Program-made: the position numbers and the translations under genes | The notes under the pieces: generated by a model | Told to the model about the DNA's origin: nothing | Seen by the model: the letters and a program-made list of their open reading frames with translations, nothing else | Database searches by the model: none | Part shown: positions 7,589-16,017 of the stretch, in pieces | Numbering within the stretch: position 1 is the first letter of the stretch | Layout: the number at the start of each line of letters is the position of its first letter | Assembly (NCBI GenBank): GCA_015068225.1 | Contig: SVKX01000012.1 | Location: 1 to 45,620, forward strand | DNA from: Oscillospiraceae bacterium | GTDB lineage: Bacteria; Bacillota; Clostridia; Oscillospirales; Oscillospiraceae | Direction: 5' to 3' | Length of the DNA: 45,620 bases

Positions 7589-9028
7589 ATGTTCAGCAGA
7601 AGAAAAAGAAGAAAACCGCCCGTTTTGGGGATTGTCATACTGGCGCTTGTGCTCCTTGGGATCGCGGCATGCTGCGTGGCAGGAACATTTCATGTGGAGC
7701 TGCAGTTTGAAAACCGGCAGGAAATCGTTTTGGAGTATGGAAGCGATTTTACACCGGAACCGGCTACGGCAGTAATAAAGAGCTCTTTGTTTGGCGAGTA
7801 TTTGCTGACAGAATCGGCAAATGTGTATCATTCCGTCCGGACGGATACAGTGGGAAGCTACGATGTTGTCTATTCTGCCGGATTCCTGTGGATGCAGGAG
7901 AGTATTACACAGCATGTCACGGTCCGGGACACACAGGCCCCAACCATCACCCTTGTGCCGGACGAGGATACCACAACGCTGCCCGGTGAAGAATATCAGG
8001 AAGCCGGCTTTTCGGCATGGGACGGTTACGATGGGGATATTACCCATCTGGTGCAGAAACGCCAGGAAGGCAGTACAGTAATCTACACAGTAACCGACTC
8101 TTCCGGCAATACAGCGGAGATCCGCCGCACGATCCGTATCGACGACAGCGTTGCACCGGAGCTGACGCTGAAGGGGGAAACGGAAATGTCGGTTTATTTC
8201 GGTACGCAGTTCGAAGATCCGGGATATACCGCCGTGGATAATGTGGACGGAGTGCTGACGGACAAGGTTCAAGTGCAGTCAGATGTGAATGTATATGCTT
8301 TCGGCAGCTATACAGTTACCTATACTGTGACGGATTCCTATGGCAACACAGCCACAATAACCCGAAAGGTTACGGTAGTGCCGGCAAAGCAGCCTCAGGT
8401 CGCGCCCCCGAATGGGAAGGTGATCTACCTGACCTTTGATGACGGACCCAGTGAGCATACAGCCCGTTTGCTGGAAATCCTGAAAAAATACAATGTAAAA
8501 GCTACCTTCTTTGTTACCAACTCATCCCCCATGAGCATTCTGGCAGATATGGCATCAGACGGGCATTCCATTGGCGTTCATACAGCCAGCCATGTTTACA
8601 GGGAGATCTATGCCAGCGAAGAGGCGTTCTTCCGGGATTTCAAGATCGTTCACGATAAGATCGAGGAGATCACAGGCATCAAGACCACCCTTATGCGATT
8701 CCCCGGAGGCAGCTCCAATACGGTCAGCTGTTTTAACAAAGGAATCATGAGCCGCCTGACCAAGCTGGTTACGGATTATGGTCTGCAGTATTTTGACTGG
8801 AATGTCAACAGTAATGATGCAGGCGGCACCGTTAGTTCTGAGGATGTGTATAACAACGTGATCGCCGGTGTATCCGGCAAGGACTATTCTGTTGTCCTGC
8901 AGCATGACATTCACGGCTACAGTGTGGATGCGGTTGAACTGATCATTCAGTGGGGCCTGGCAAACGGCTATACCTTCCTGCCCCTGGATTCCACCAGCCC
9001 TGGTTGCCATCACACGATCAGAAATTAA
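7589..9028 (+). CDS. Membrane-anchored polysaccharide deacetylase with two Ig-like domains
   Basis: A 479-aa envelope protein. A basic N-terminus (FSRRKRRK) and one hydrophobic segment (about residues 12-32) anchor it with the rest outside. Two bacterial Ig/cadherin-like domains of the DUF5011 type follow, at roughly 110-185 and 187-265, each with APxITL/APELTL starts and a YTVTDSxGN end. The C-terminal NodB domain has intact motifs: TFDDGPS (282-288, catalytic D284), HTASH (331-335), RFPGG, DWNVNS and LQHDIH. It is therefore probably an active metal-dependent deacetylase of peptidoglycan or another wall polysaccharide. It lies 17 nt after the pyridoxal kinase gene with AGAGGTG upstream, and a bidirectional terminator follows. 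The exact substrate is unknown. Confidence 0.85.
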   Translation: MFSRRKRRKPPVLGIVILALVLLGIAACCVAGTFHVELQFENRQEIVLEYGSDFTPEPATAVIKSSLFGEYLLTESANVYHSVRTDTVGSYDVVYSAGFLWMQESITQHVTVRDTQAPTITLVPDEDTTTLPGEEYQEAGFSAWDGYDGDITHLVQKRQEGSTVIYTVTDSSGNTAEIRRTIRIDDSVAPELTLKGETEMSVYFGTQFEDPGYTAVDNVDGVLTDKVQVQSDVNVYAFGSYTVTYTVTDSYGNTATITRKVTVVPAKQPQVAPPNGKVIYLTFDDGPSEHTARLLEILKKYNVKATFFVTNSSPMSILADMASDGHSIGVHTASHVYREIYASEEAFFRDFKIVHDKIEEITGIKTTLMRFPGGSSNTVSCFNKGIMSRLTKLVTDYGLQYFDWNVNSNDAGGTVSSEDVYNNVIAGVSGKDYSVVLQHDIHGYSVDAVELIIQWGLANGYTFLPLDSTSPGCHHTIRN

Positions 9029-9060
9029 TCAAAATCGGAGCAGATTTGTTCCGACAATAA

Positions 9061-9092
9061 AAACCGCAGGGATATCCCTGCGGTTTTTTATT
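9061..9092. terminator. Bidirectional terminator between convergent deacetylase genes
   Basis: Perfect palindrome AAACCGCAGGGAT / ATCCCTGCGGTTT (9061-9086). It is followed by six T on the plus strand and five T on the minus strand, so it serves both the plus-strand deacetylase gene and the minus-strand lipoprotein gene. Confidence 0.9.
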
Positions 9093-10176
9093 CGTAAAGT
9101 CCAAATTCAAATCCCTTTTCCCGGGCAGTATCAATAAAGGTGCCAAGAACCTGGGCGTTCGTTGAGGATACGGTATGGAACTGATAGATAGTGCCGTTAT
9201 AAAGGCTGCGCGTCATTTTCTGAAGCGCGGAAGTGGGATCAGGCTGGTTATCTACCTCCCAGTCAACATATGCAAAGCTGTATTGCAGGGTAGTATATCC
9301 AAGGCTTTGGGCAATGGCCAGGACCCGTTCGGAGAAATACCCGCTTGGTGGGCGGAAATACGTCATTTTGTAATTATAGTTTTCCAGTACATAGTTGTGC
9401 ACATTCATGATCTCTGCCACCACCCGATCGATGCTCAGGGTAGTCAGGTCATGATGATTGGCGCTGTGATTGCCGACAATATGCCCTTCGTCTATCATTC
9501 TGCGTACAAGGTCCGGATAGGTCCGGGCGTAATACAGATCAATAATAAAAATGCCCTTGGCGTTCTTTTCCTTCAGCGTGTCCAGAATGGAGGAAGTCAG
9601 ATTGTTGTGCTCATAGCCGAGGGTAAAGGTTAGATATATCTTGTTTTCGTCCGGCCCAATAAAATGTGCTTCGTATTTTTTATACCGGCTGTCCAGCTCT
9701 ATGCTGTATCCGGGGCGGGTGTTGGCGGGCACATTGATACCGGAGGGACAGCCCAGATGGGAATTATCCATAGCCTCCAGCTGTTCTCTGGTATAAAGCG
9801 TGCCGATATACTCGCCGGCATCCTGCGATGGCGTTGTTACGGGCTGGGTAGGCGTCGTAACGGGTTGGGTAGGTGTGGTGACTGGTTGTGTGGGGACTGT
9901 TACAGGCTGTGTCGTTACGGTCGTCTCGGTAGGTACAGTGGTGGGTTGGGTAGGTGCAGAGGAGGGCTGTGTGGTGACAGTGGTGGGTTGGGTAGGTGCA
10001 GAGGAGGGCTGTGTGGTGACAGTGGTCTGGGTAGGCGTAGTGGAGGGCAAGGTTGCACCGGTTACCGGAGAAGAACCAGCAGTCTGCTGAGAAGAGGTTC
10101 CTCCGGTGTTCTGCTGCAGGTTGCACCCGTACATCAACACCAGGATTAAAATGGAAACGAAAAAAATTTTTTTCAT
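9088..10176 (-). CDS. PdaA-like polysaccharide deacetylase lipoprotein with altered catalytic motif
   Basis: A 362-aa lipoprotein: signal peptide with lipobox LMYGC (C18), a long Thr/Pro/Gln linker (about 40-120), then a PdaA-type NodB domain. In B. subtilis PdaA removes acetyl groups from muramic acid on the way to cortex muramic-delta-lactam. Motif 1 reads TFTLGYE (183-189), where the neighbouring paralog has TFDCGYE and active PdaA has TFDNGYE, so the catalytic Asp is Thr. The HSANH metal pair (237-241), RPPSG (275-279), FAYVDW and H334 are kept. It may still bind metal and glycan without deacetylating. The ATG at 10176 has GGGAG 7 nt upstream; an earlier in-frame start at 10197 lacks this. 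The linker DNA contains a 42-bp tandem duplication. Confidence 0.85.
   Translation of the reverse strand: MKKIFFVSILILVLMYGCNLQQNTGGTSSQQTAGSSPVTGATLPSTTPTQTTVTTQPSSAPTQPTTVTTQPSSAPTQPTTVPTETTVTTQPVTVPTQPVTTPTQPVTTPTQPVTTPSQDAGEYIGTLYTREQLEAMDNSHLGCPSGINVPANTRPGYSIELDSRYKKYEAHFIGPDENKIYLTFTLGYEHNNLTSSILDTLKEKNAKGIFIIDLYYARTYPDLVRRMIDEGHIVGNHSANHHDLTTLSIDRVVAEIMNVHNYVLENYNYKMTYFRPPSGYFSERVLAIAQSLGYTTLQYSFAYVDWEVDNQPDPTSALQKMTRSLYNGTIYQFHTVSSTNAQVLGTFIDTAREKGFEFGLYE
9941..10024. repeat. Two tandem 42-bp units in the Thr/Pro linker
   Basis: The unit beginning GTGGGTTGGGTAGGTGCAGA at 9941 is repeated exactly at 9983. Each copy encodes 14 residues of the Thr/Pro/Gln/Ser linker of the minus-strand lipoprotein. 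Shorter degenerate PTQPVTT-type repeats lie beside it (about 9830-9930). Such in-frame repeats change linker length by slippage without breaking the gene. Confidence 0.85.
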
Positions 10177-10197
10177 GGCAATTCTCCCTTTTGCCAC

Positions 10198-10226
10198 ATT
10201 CTACTACAATCATTTAATGAATGCAA
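10198..10226 (-). promoter_or_regulatory. Promoter of the altered PdaA-like gene
   Basis: Minus strand TTGCAT (10226-10221), 17-bp spacer, TAGAAT (10203-10198). The TAGAATG-(T/G)GGCAAAAGG segment running into the ribosome site is nearly the same in the upstream paralog (11368 region), showing that the regulatory region was duplicated with the gene. Confidence 0.7.
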
Positions 10227-10235
10227 GCAAATAAA

Positions 10236-10266
10236 TGCTCCGCGGAAGTGTGCCTTCCGCGGAGCA
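10236..10266 (-). terminator. Terminator of the second PdaA-like gene
   Basis: A perfect 13-bp stem TGCTCCGCGGAAG / CTTCCGCGGAGCA with a 5-nt loop, 14 bp past the stop codon of the minus-strand gene ending at 10281. The T-run after it (ATTTATTTGC) is weak. Confidence 0.75.
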
Positions 10267-10280
10267 AAATTGTTTGCAGG

Positions 10281-11345
10281 TTACTGGAACAGTTCCAGAT
10301 TAAAGCCCTTATCGATAAATGCGTCAATGGCATCGCCCAGAATGGTGGCGTTTGTAACAGAGACCGCGTGGAGCAGATAGATCGCACCGCTGTGTGCTTT
10401 GCTGGTTACATTATTCAGTGCGCTGGACACTTCCGGCTGATCGTCTGTTTTCCAGTCAACATAGGCAAAGCTCCAGTGAACATTCTTATAGCCCAGACTC
10501 TGCACCACAGCCAGAGAACGGGCGGAGAAATTACCCGTGGGGGGGCGGAACAGGGTCATTTTATAGCCAAAATTCTCCTCCACATATTCGTGCAGGCTCA
10601 TGACTTCATAAACGGCTCTGTCAATGGAGATCGTGGTCATGTCCGGATGGGTGTTGGAATGGTTGCCGACAGCATGGCCTTCGTCGATCATCCGCTGGAC
10701 CAGATCAGGGCTTTGCTTGCAGTAATCCATGGTAACAAAGAATACGGCCTTGACTTTCTTTTCCTTCAATGTGTTCAGGATCCATTCGGTAACACGAATC
10801 TGCTTGCCGTTTACGGTGGTGGTGTATTCATAGCCGCAATCAAAGGTCAGGTAGATATTACCGTTATCCGGTGCGATGAAGTTAGCGCCGTACTGTGCAA
10901 ACCGCTTTTGCTCTCCAACGGCGTATTCTGCCCGGTTATTGTTGTTGGGATTGCAGGGGCCGGGGCCGTAGCCTCTGGTGTCGTTATTCAGGGCCATCAG
11001 CTCACCGCGTGTATAGAGATTGCCGATCATTTCGTCATCGCTGCCGCTGGGCTGCGAAGGATTGGTAGCCTGGGTAGGCGCAGTTGAGGGCTGTGTCGCA
11101 ACCGTAGTTCCACTGGGAACGGTAGAGGGCTGTGAACCGGCGGTGGTGCCAGTAGGCGCGGTAGAAGACTGAGTGGTTCCGGTAGTTCCAGTAGTATCGG
11201 TGGTTCCGGCAGTTCCGGTGGTTGTCGTAGAGCTTGTACCGGTAGAGCCTGTGGTGGGATTCTCCACAGTTCCGCAGCCCGACAGCAGGGAGATCCCAGT
11301 CAGGATCATAACTGCCAGCAGCAGTGCGGTCATTCGTTTCAACAT
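10281..11345 (-). CDS. PdaA-like polysaccharide deacetylase lipoprotein
   Basis: A 354-aa lipoprotein: signal peptide with lipobox LLSGC (C24), a Thr/Ser/Gly/Pro-rich linker (about 30-100), then a PdaA-type NodB deacetylase domain. Catalytic features are present: TFDCGYE (167-173, D169), HSNTH (229-233), RPPTG (267-271), FAYVDW (294-299) and H326 in LLHAVS. The likely reaction is deacetylation of muramic acid in peptidoglycan, in B. subtilis a step in spore cortex modification; the linker suggests it reaches into the wall. It is a tandem duplicate of the gene ending at 9088, with a similar promoter and leader. AAGGAGGT lies 7 nt before the ATG at 11345, which decides this start over one at 11396. 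Confidence 0.87.
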   Translation of the reverse strand: MLKRMTALLLAVMILTGISLLSGCGTVENPTTGSTGTSSTTTTGTAGTTDTTGTTGTTQSSTAPTGTTAGSQPSTVPSGTTVATQPSTAPTQATNPSQPSGSDDEMIGNLYTRGELMALNNDTRGYGPGPCNPNNNNRAEYAVGEQKRFAQYGANFIAPDNGNIYLTFDCGYEYTTTVNGKQIRVTEWILNTLKEKKVKAVFFVTMDYCKQSPDLVQRMIDEGHAVGNHSNTHPDMTTISIDRAVYEVMSLHEYVEENFGYKMTLFRPPTGNFSARSLAVVQSLGYKNVHWSFAYVDWKTDDQPEVSSALNNVTSKAHSGAIYLLHAVSVTNATILGDAIDAFIDKGFNLELFQ

Positions 11346-11367
11346 ATGTATTACCTCCTTTTGCCCC

Positions 11368-11396
11368 ATTCTATCGCATGTGCCGAAAAAAAGCAA
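11368..11396 (-). promoter_or_regulatory. Promoter of the PdaA-like gene
   Basis: Minus strand TTGCTT (11396-11391), 17-bp spacer, TAGAAT (11373-11368), about 20 bp before the ribosome site. It looks like a sigma-A promoter rather than a sporulation-sigma promoter. Confidence 0.7.
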
Positions 11397-11451
11397 GGCA
11401 AAAAACTATATGGGGATGTGGTTTCCTGAAATTGGAACAGGAAAGAAATCC

Positions 11452-11480
11452 TTGCATTTTCTTGAATTTTCAGGTATAAT
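11452..11480 (+). promoter_or_regulatory. Sigma-A promoter of the smc operon
   Basis: TTGCAT (11452-11457), 17-bp spacer, perfect TATAAT (11475-11480), 39 bp before the smc start. It is the only clear promoter ahead of the long smc-to-leuS run. Confidence 0.75.
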
Positions 11481-11519
11481 AAACTGATTCTTTTTACATA
11501 TTTTTTAAGAGGTTTTGCT

Positions 11520-14500
11520 GTGTATTTAAAAAGTTTGGAAGTGCAGGGCTTTAAGTCCTTCCCGGATAAGACTTTGATCCGGTTCGGTGATGACATCACC
11601 GCCATCGTGGGCCCCAACGGCTCCGGAAAATCGAATATTTCCGATGCGATCCTCTGGGTCATGGGCGAGCAGAGCACCAAGACGCTTCGTGGCGCGAAAA
11701 TGGAGGATGTAATCTTCGGCGGAACCCAGAAACGTTCAGCAGTGGGCTTTGCCGAGGCAACACTGACGCTGGACAACTCGGACCGGGCATTGTGTTATGA
11801 TGCGGATGAGGTCATGGTCACCCGCCGCTATTACCGTTCCGGTGACAGTGAGTATTACATCAACCGCCAGTCTGCCAGACTCCGGGATATCCATGAAATG
11901 TTTATGGATACCGGCCTTGGCAGGGAGGGCTATTCCAATATCGGTCAGGGACGGATCGATGAGATATTGTCTTTGAAAAGTGCAGACCGCCGTGAGATTT
12001 TTGAGGAGGCGGCTGGCATCTCCAAATATCGCCACCGCAAGGAAGAGACAGAGCGTAAGCTCCAGCATACAGAGGACAACCTGCTCCGTATTGGAGACAA
12101 GGTCTCCGAATTGGAACTGCAGCTGGAGCCACTGAAGCAGCAGTCGGAGAAGGCCAGAAAGTATCTGGAGCTAAAGGATGAACTGCAGGGCGTCGAGGTG
12201 GCGGTGTGGCTGGATACGCTGGACAAGCTGTCCGCCGCTGCAAAAAAAGCGGAGGAGGATTATGCCTCCGCGTCCTTTGTTCTGCAGCAGGCCCATGAGG
12301 AGCTGGAGCGGCTTTATGCCCGTTCGGAAAGCTACGGGGAATCCCTGCGGCAAAAGGACGGAGAACTGGAAACCGTCCGGGTCAAGGTCAATATGCTGGA
12401 AGCAAACCATCAGCAGCTGGAAGGCCAGATGGCTGTGCTTCAGGGAAATATTTCCAATAACAATGATAATATTGCACGGATCGAAGAGGAGCTGCAGGGT
12501 ACACAGGATCGCAGCGGAGGCATCGTGATCCAGATTGAACAGACCCAGCAGCGGATTCGGGAGATCGACGAGGAGCTGGCAGAAAAGCGCACGAAGCTTG
12601 AAAAGCTGCAGCAGGAGCTTGCGGCAATGACCGCCAGTGCAGAAGGCCTCACCCGCCAGTATTTGCAGCTTCGTGCCGCGGAGACTACCGTTACCTCGGA
12701 GATCGCCGGCAGAGAGGCGGATATCCGCGGCCTGACAGAGAGCATGGAGCAGACCGCTGACCGCACAGCTCAACTGCAGGAGGATCTGGCTGCAGGCACC
12801 CAACGCAGGGAGCTTGCCCAGGCCGAGCTTATGCAGTGCAGAAGCGAGCTTTCCAAGGCGCAGGATGAGGTCACAGCTTTAAACAATACCATTTCCGGCT
12901 ATACTTTGCGCCAGAACACCCGTGTTCAGCGCGCGGATGGGTTGGAACAGCAGCTTCGGGAACTGACAACCAAGTTAGATACAGTATCTGCCAAGGCCAA
13001 AGTTTTTCGGGCTATGGAGCGGGATTTTGAGAGCTTTGCCAAGTCTGTACGGCTGGTGATGCAGGAAGCCCAGAAGGGCGGCTTGCGGGGCATTCATGGC
13101 CCTGTTTCCAGATTGATCCGCACAGAGGACAGCTGCACGGTGGCGGTGGAGATTGCGCTGGGTGCAGCCATGCAGCAGATCATCGTCGGTTCGGAAGCGG
13201 ACGGCAAGGCTGCCATTTCCTATTTGAAGCGCACTGGCGGCGGCAGAGCCACATTCCTGCCCCTTACAGCCATCGAGGCAAGAAGCCTGAATGAAAACGG
13301 TGTGGGAGGGTGCCGCGGGTTTGTGGGCATTGCTTCCGATCTTGTAACCTGTGACAGCAAATACCGGGCGGTGGTGGAAAACCTGCTGGGAAGAACCGTC
13401 ATCGTTCAGGATATCGATGCGGCTATTTCTATGGCAAACCGGTATCATAACCGGTTTAAGATTGTAACACTGGATGGACAGGTCATGAATCCCGGTGGTT
13501 CTATGACCGGCGGCTCTGTAAATAAAGAAGCAGGCATCCTCTCCCGTGCCAATGAGCTGGAAAAGCTTACTGGGGAAGAAAAGCAGCTTCAGCAGAAGAA
13601 ACAGGAGCTGGAGCAGCAGTATCAGGAAGCCCGCCGGCAGGCAGATCAGGTTCAGTTCCAACTCAGTACTGCCAGAGATCAGCTTCGTCAGGCAGAGGAT
13701 CAGGTCCTTCGCCTGCAGGGTCAGGAAAAGCAACATGAGATTCTGCTGCAGGCTATTATAGATGCACAAAGCGCTGCCCAGAAGGAATGTGACGCGCTGA
13801 ACGCCCGTGATATTAGCGACCGTCAGCGTCTTGCAGCCGCTCAGGCGAAAATTCAGGTATTTTCCACCCAGCTGGCTCAGACCCGTCAGGAGCTGGAGTC
13901 TTTGGAGGGAAGCCAGAGTGAGGCGGCTGAGGCATCTGCCCACATTACCGATGCCATGACTGCCATGAAGACGGAAGCTGCGGCAATGGAGGCTGAGCGC
14001 ACCACAGCACTGAGCCATATTGAGGATCTTCAGAGCTTGCGCAGCGCCATGGAGGGCGATCGGGATAAGAAGCTTTCCTTGATCGAGGCCTTCCGCGGGG
14101 ATAATGACCGGCTGCAATCTCAGATCCTGGAGCTGCAGCAGCGCCGGCAGGAGAATGATATCGAGGCAGATCAAAGTCGGCAGGCTCTGCAAGCAATCAT
14201 GACAGCTCGGGCGGAAGCTGAAGCTGCCAGAACCCGCAGCGAGCGGGATGCCCAGGAAAAGAACAAGGATATTCTGAATATGGAGCGGGCCTGTGCGCTT
14301 CTGGAGCAGAAGAAGGTCACCTCCTCCATGGAGGAAAAGCAGATCATTGACAAGCTGTGGGACTCCTATGGCCTGACCCCCGGCACTGCGCCGGAGCATC
14401 GGGGCGAGATTGAATCCGTCGCGGCAGGTCAGCGCAGGATCGCGGATCTCAAGCGCAGGATCACCATGCTTGGTACACCCAATCTGGGTGCCATTGAGGA

Positions 14501-15092
14501 ATACGCCCGGGTCAACGAGCGTTACAGCTATTTGTCTGCTCAGCAGGAGGATGTGCTGACTGCAAAGCGGGAGCTGGAGAGCATCATCCGGGATATTACC
14601 AAGGAGATGACCGTGATCTTTGTGGAGGAATTCCGGAAGATCGACCATTACTTTGGCCAGGTCTTTGAGGAGATGTTTGGTGGTGGTAAGGGTCAGCTGG
14701 TGCTGGAAAACCCCGAGGAGCCTCTTACCTGCGGCATCGAGATCCGAGTTCAGCCCCCTGGAAAGCAGCTTAAGACCATTACACTTCTTTCCGGCGGCGA
14801 AAAGGCCTTTGTGGCCATTGCGCTGTATTTTGCCATTTTGAAGGTACGGCCTACACCGTTCTGTATGCTCGATGAGATCGATGCGGCGCTGGATGACCGA
14901 AATGTGGAGCGGTTTGCCTCTTACCTGCACAATTTAAGTAAAAAAACACAGTTTATTGTTATCACCCACCGCCGGGGCACCATGGAGGCTTCGGATGTGC
15001 TGTATGGCGTTACCATGCAGGAGCAGGGTGTTTCCAAGCTGCTTCGTCTGGACTTAAACCAGATGGAGGAGTATTTGGGAATCGTGGAATAA
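11520..15092 (+). CDS. smc: Chromosome segregation protein SMC
   Basis: A 1190-aa SMC ATPase, normal length for the family, that works with ScpA/ScpB to compact and separate chromosomes. The N-terminal ATPase half has Walker A GPNGSGKS (31-38) and the N-terminal YLKSLEVQGFKSF. Long Glu/Gln/Ala-rich coiled coils (about 165-510 and 670-1000) flank a hinge (about 520-660, starting RGIHGPVSRL). The C-terminal half carries the signature LSGGEKA (about 1090-1096) and Walker B MLDEIDAAL. The start is GTG at 11520, 7 nt after AAGAGG. ftsY follows after 10 nt, a pairing common in Firmicutes. An 80-residue or longer antisense reading frame in this gene is a codon-bias shadow. Confidence 0.97.
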   Translation: MYLKSLEVQGFKSFPDKTLIRFGDDITAIVGPNGSGKSNISDAILWVMGEQSTKTLRGAKMEDVIFGGTQKRSAVGFAEATLTLDNSDRALCYDADEVMVTRRYYRSGDSEYYINRQSARLRDIHEMFMDTGLGREGYSNIGQGRIDEILSLKSADRREIFEEAAGISKYRHRKEETERKLQHTEDNLLRIGDKVSELELQLEPLKQQSEKARKYLELKDELQGVEVAVWLDTLDKLSAAAKKAEEDYASASFVLQQAHEELERLYARSESYGESLRQKDGELETVRVKVNMLEANHQQLEGQMAVLQGNISNNNDNIARIEEELQGTQDRSGGIVIQIEQTQQRIREIDEELAEKRTKLEKLQQELAAMTASAEGLTRQYLQLRAAETTVTSEIAGREADIRGLTESMEQTADRTAQLQEDLAAGTQRRELAQAELMQCRSELSKAQDEVTALNNTISGYTLRQNTRVQRADGLEQQLRELTTKLDTVSAKAKVFRAMERDFESFAKSVRLVMQEAQKGGLRGIHGPVSRLIRTEDSCTVAVEIALGAAMQQIIVGSEADGKAAISYLKRTGGGRATFLPLTAIEARSLNENGVGGCRGFVGIASDLVTCDSKYRAVVENLLGRTVIVQDIDAAISMANRYHNRFKIVTLDGQVMNPGGSMTGGSVNKEAGILSRANELEKLTGEEKQLQQKKQELEQQYQEARRQADQVQFQLSTARDQLRQAEDQVLRLQGQEKQHEILLQAIIDAQSAAQKECDALNARDISDRQRLAAAQAKIQVFSTQLAQTRQELESLEGSQSEAAEASAHITDAMTAMKTEAAAMEAERTTALSHIEDLQSLRSAMEGDRDKKLSLIEAFRGDNDRLQSQILELQQRRQENDIEADQSRQALQAIMTARAEAEAARTRSERDAQEKNKDILNMERACALLEQKKVTSSMEEKQIIDKLWDSYGLTPGTAPEHRGEIESVAAGQRRIADLKRRITMLGTPNLGAIEEYARVNERYSYLSAQQEDVLTAKRELESIIRDITKEMTVIFVEEFRKIDHYFGQVFEEMFGGGKGQLVLENPEEPLTCGIEIRVQPPGKQLKTITLLSGGEKAFVAIALYFAILKVRPTPFCMLDEIDAALDDRNVERFASYLHNLSKKTQFIVITHRRGTMEASDVLYGVTMQEQGVSKLLRLDLNQMEEYLGIVE

Positions 15093-15102
15093 AGGAGTTT
15101 AT

Positions 15103-16008
15103 ATGGGTTTTTTTGATAAGATCAAGGCTGGGCTCACAAAAACCAGAGATGCATTGGGCAATACCCTGGGCAATGTGTTTTCCGGCTTCAGCCAGATCGA
15201 TGATGACTTTTATGACGAGCTGGAGGAAAGCCTGATTTTGGCGGATCTGGGAGTGGAAACTTCCGTAAATGCCACTCAGCGCCTTCGCAAAATCGTCCGT
15301 GAGCAGCATTTGAAAACGCCGGAGGAGGCTAAGCAGGCTCTGAAGGCCATTCTTGTGGAAATGCTCAATGTGGGTGACAGCAGCCTGCGGCTGGATACAA
15401 AGCCCTCGGTTATTCTGGTGATTGGCGTTAACGGTGTGGGAAAGACCACCACCATTGGAAAGATCGCCTCTCAGCTGACCAAGCAGGGAAAGAATGTGCT
15501 TCTGGTTGCCGGAGATACCTTCCGTGCAGCGGCTGCCGACCAGCTCCAGATTTGGGCAGGAAGAGCCGGTGCGGATATCGTCCGCCAGCATGAGGGAGCA
15601 GACCCTGCTTCTGTGGTGTTTGACGGCATTCAGGCTGCCAAGGCAAGAAAGGCGGATGTGATCCTGATCGATACCGCCGGCCGGCTCCACAACAAGCAGA
15701 ACCTGATGAATGAGCTGGGCAAGATCAGCCGAATCGTGGAGCGGGAGCTTCCCGAGGCGGCAAAAGAGGTTCTGCTGGTGCTGGACGGCACCACCGGCCA
15801 GAACGGCCTGATTCAGGCAAAGCAGTTTAAGGAGATCGCAGGCGTGACAGCAGTGGCGCTGACCAAGCTGGACGGCACGGCAAAGGGCGGTATCGTGATC
15901 GCTGTAGCGGACAGCCTGCAGATCCCTGTGAAATTTATCGGTGTCGGCGAGCAGGCGGAGGATCTGATGCCCTTTGTGGCAGAGGATTTTGTAAATGCTC
16001 TGCTGTGA
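15103..16008 (+). CDS. ftsY: Signal recognition particle receptor FtsY
   Basis: The 301-aa SRP GTPase receptor that docks Ffh-ribosome complexes at the membrane. It has a short N-terminal helical part without the long acidic A domain of enterobacteria, then the NG domain: GVNGVGKTT P-loop (from residue 108), GDTFRAAAADQL, DTAGR and TKLDGTAKGG. It is preceded by AAAGGAG. The stop codon lies 10 nt before the ATG of rdgB, so the two genes are tightly linked. Confidence 0.97.
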   Translation: MGFFDKIKAGLTKTRDALGNTLGNVFSGFSQIDDDFYDELEESLILADLGVETSVNATQRLRKIVREQHLKTPEEAKQALKAILVEMLNVGDSSLRLDTKPSVILVIGVNGVGKTTTIGKIASQLTKQGKNVLLVAGDTFRAAAADQLQIWAGRAGADIVRQHEGADPASVVFDGIQAAKARKADVILIDTAGRLHNKQNLMNELGKISRIVERELPEAAKEVLLVLDGTTGQNGLIQAKQFKEIAGVTAVALTKLDGTAKGGIVIAVADSLQIPVKFIGVGEQAEDLMPFVAEDFVNALL

Positions 16009-16017
16009 GGAATGGGC

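Noticed and set aside
9830..10030. Repeat array resembling a small CRISPR or minisatellite
   Set aside because: Units lie in frame within a lipoprotein gene, encode Thr/Pro linker repeats, and have no spacers.
12975..14930. Long open frame (651 codons) antisense to smc
   Set aside because: It lies wholly opposite a conserved SMC coding sequence, has no recognisable domain and no ribosome site; it is produced by the codon bias of smc.
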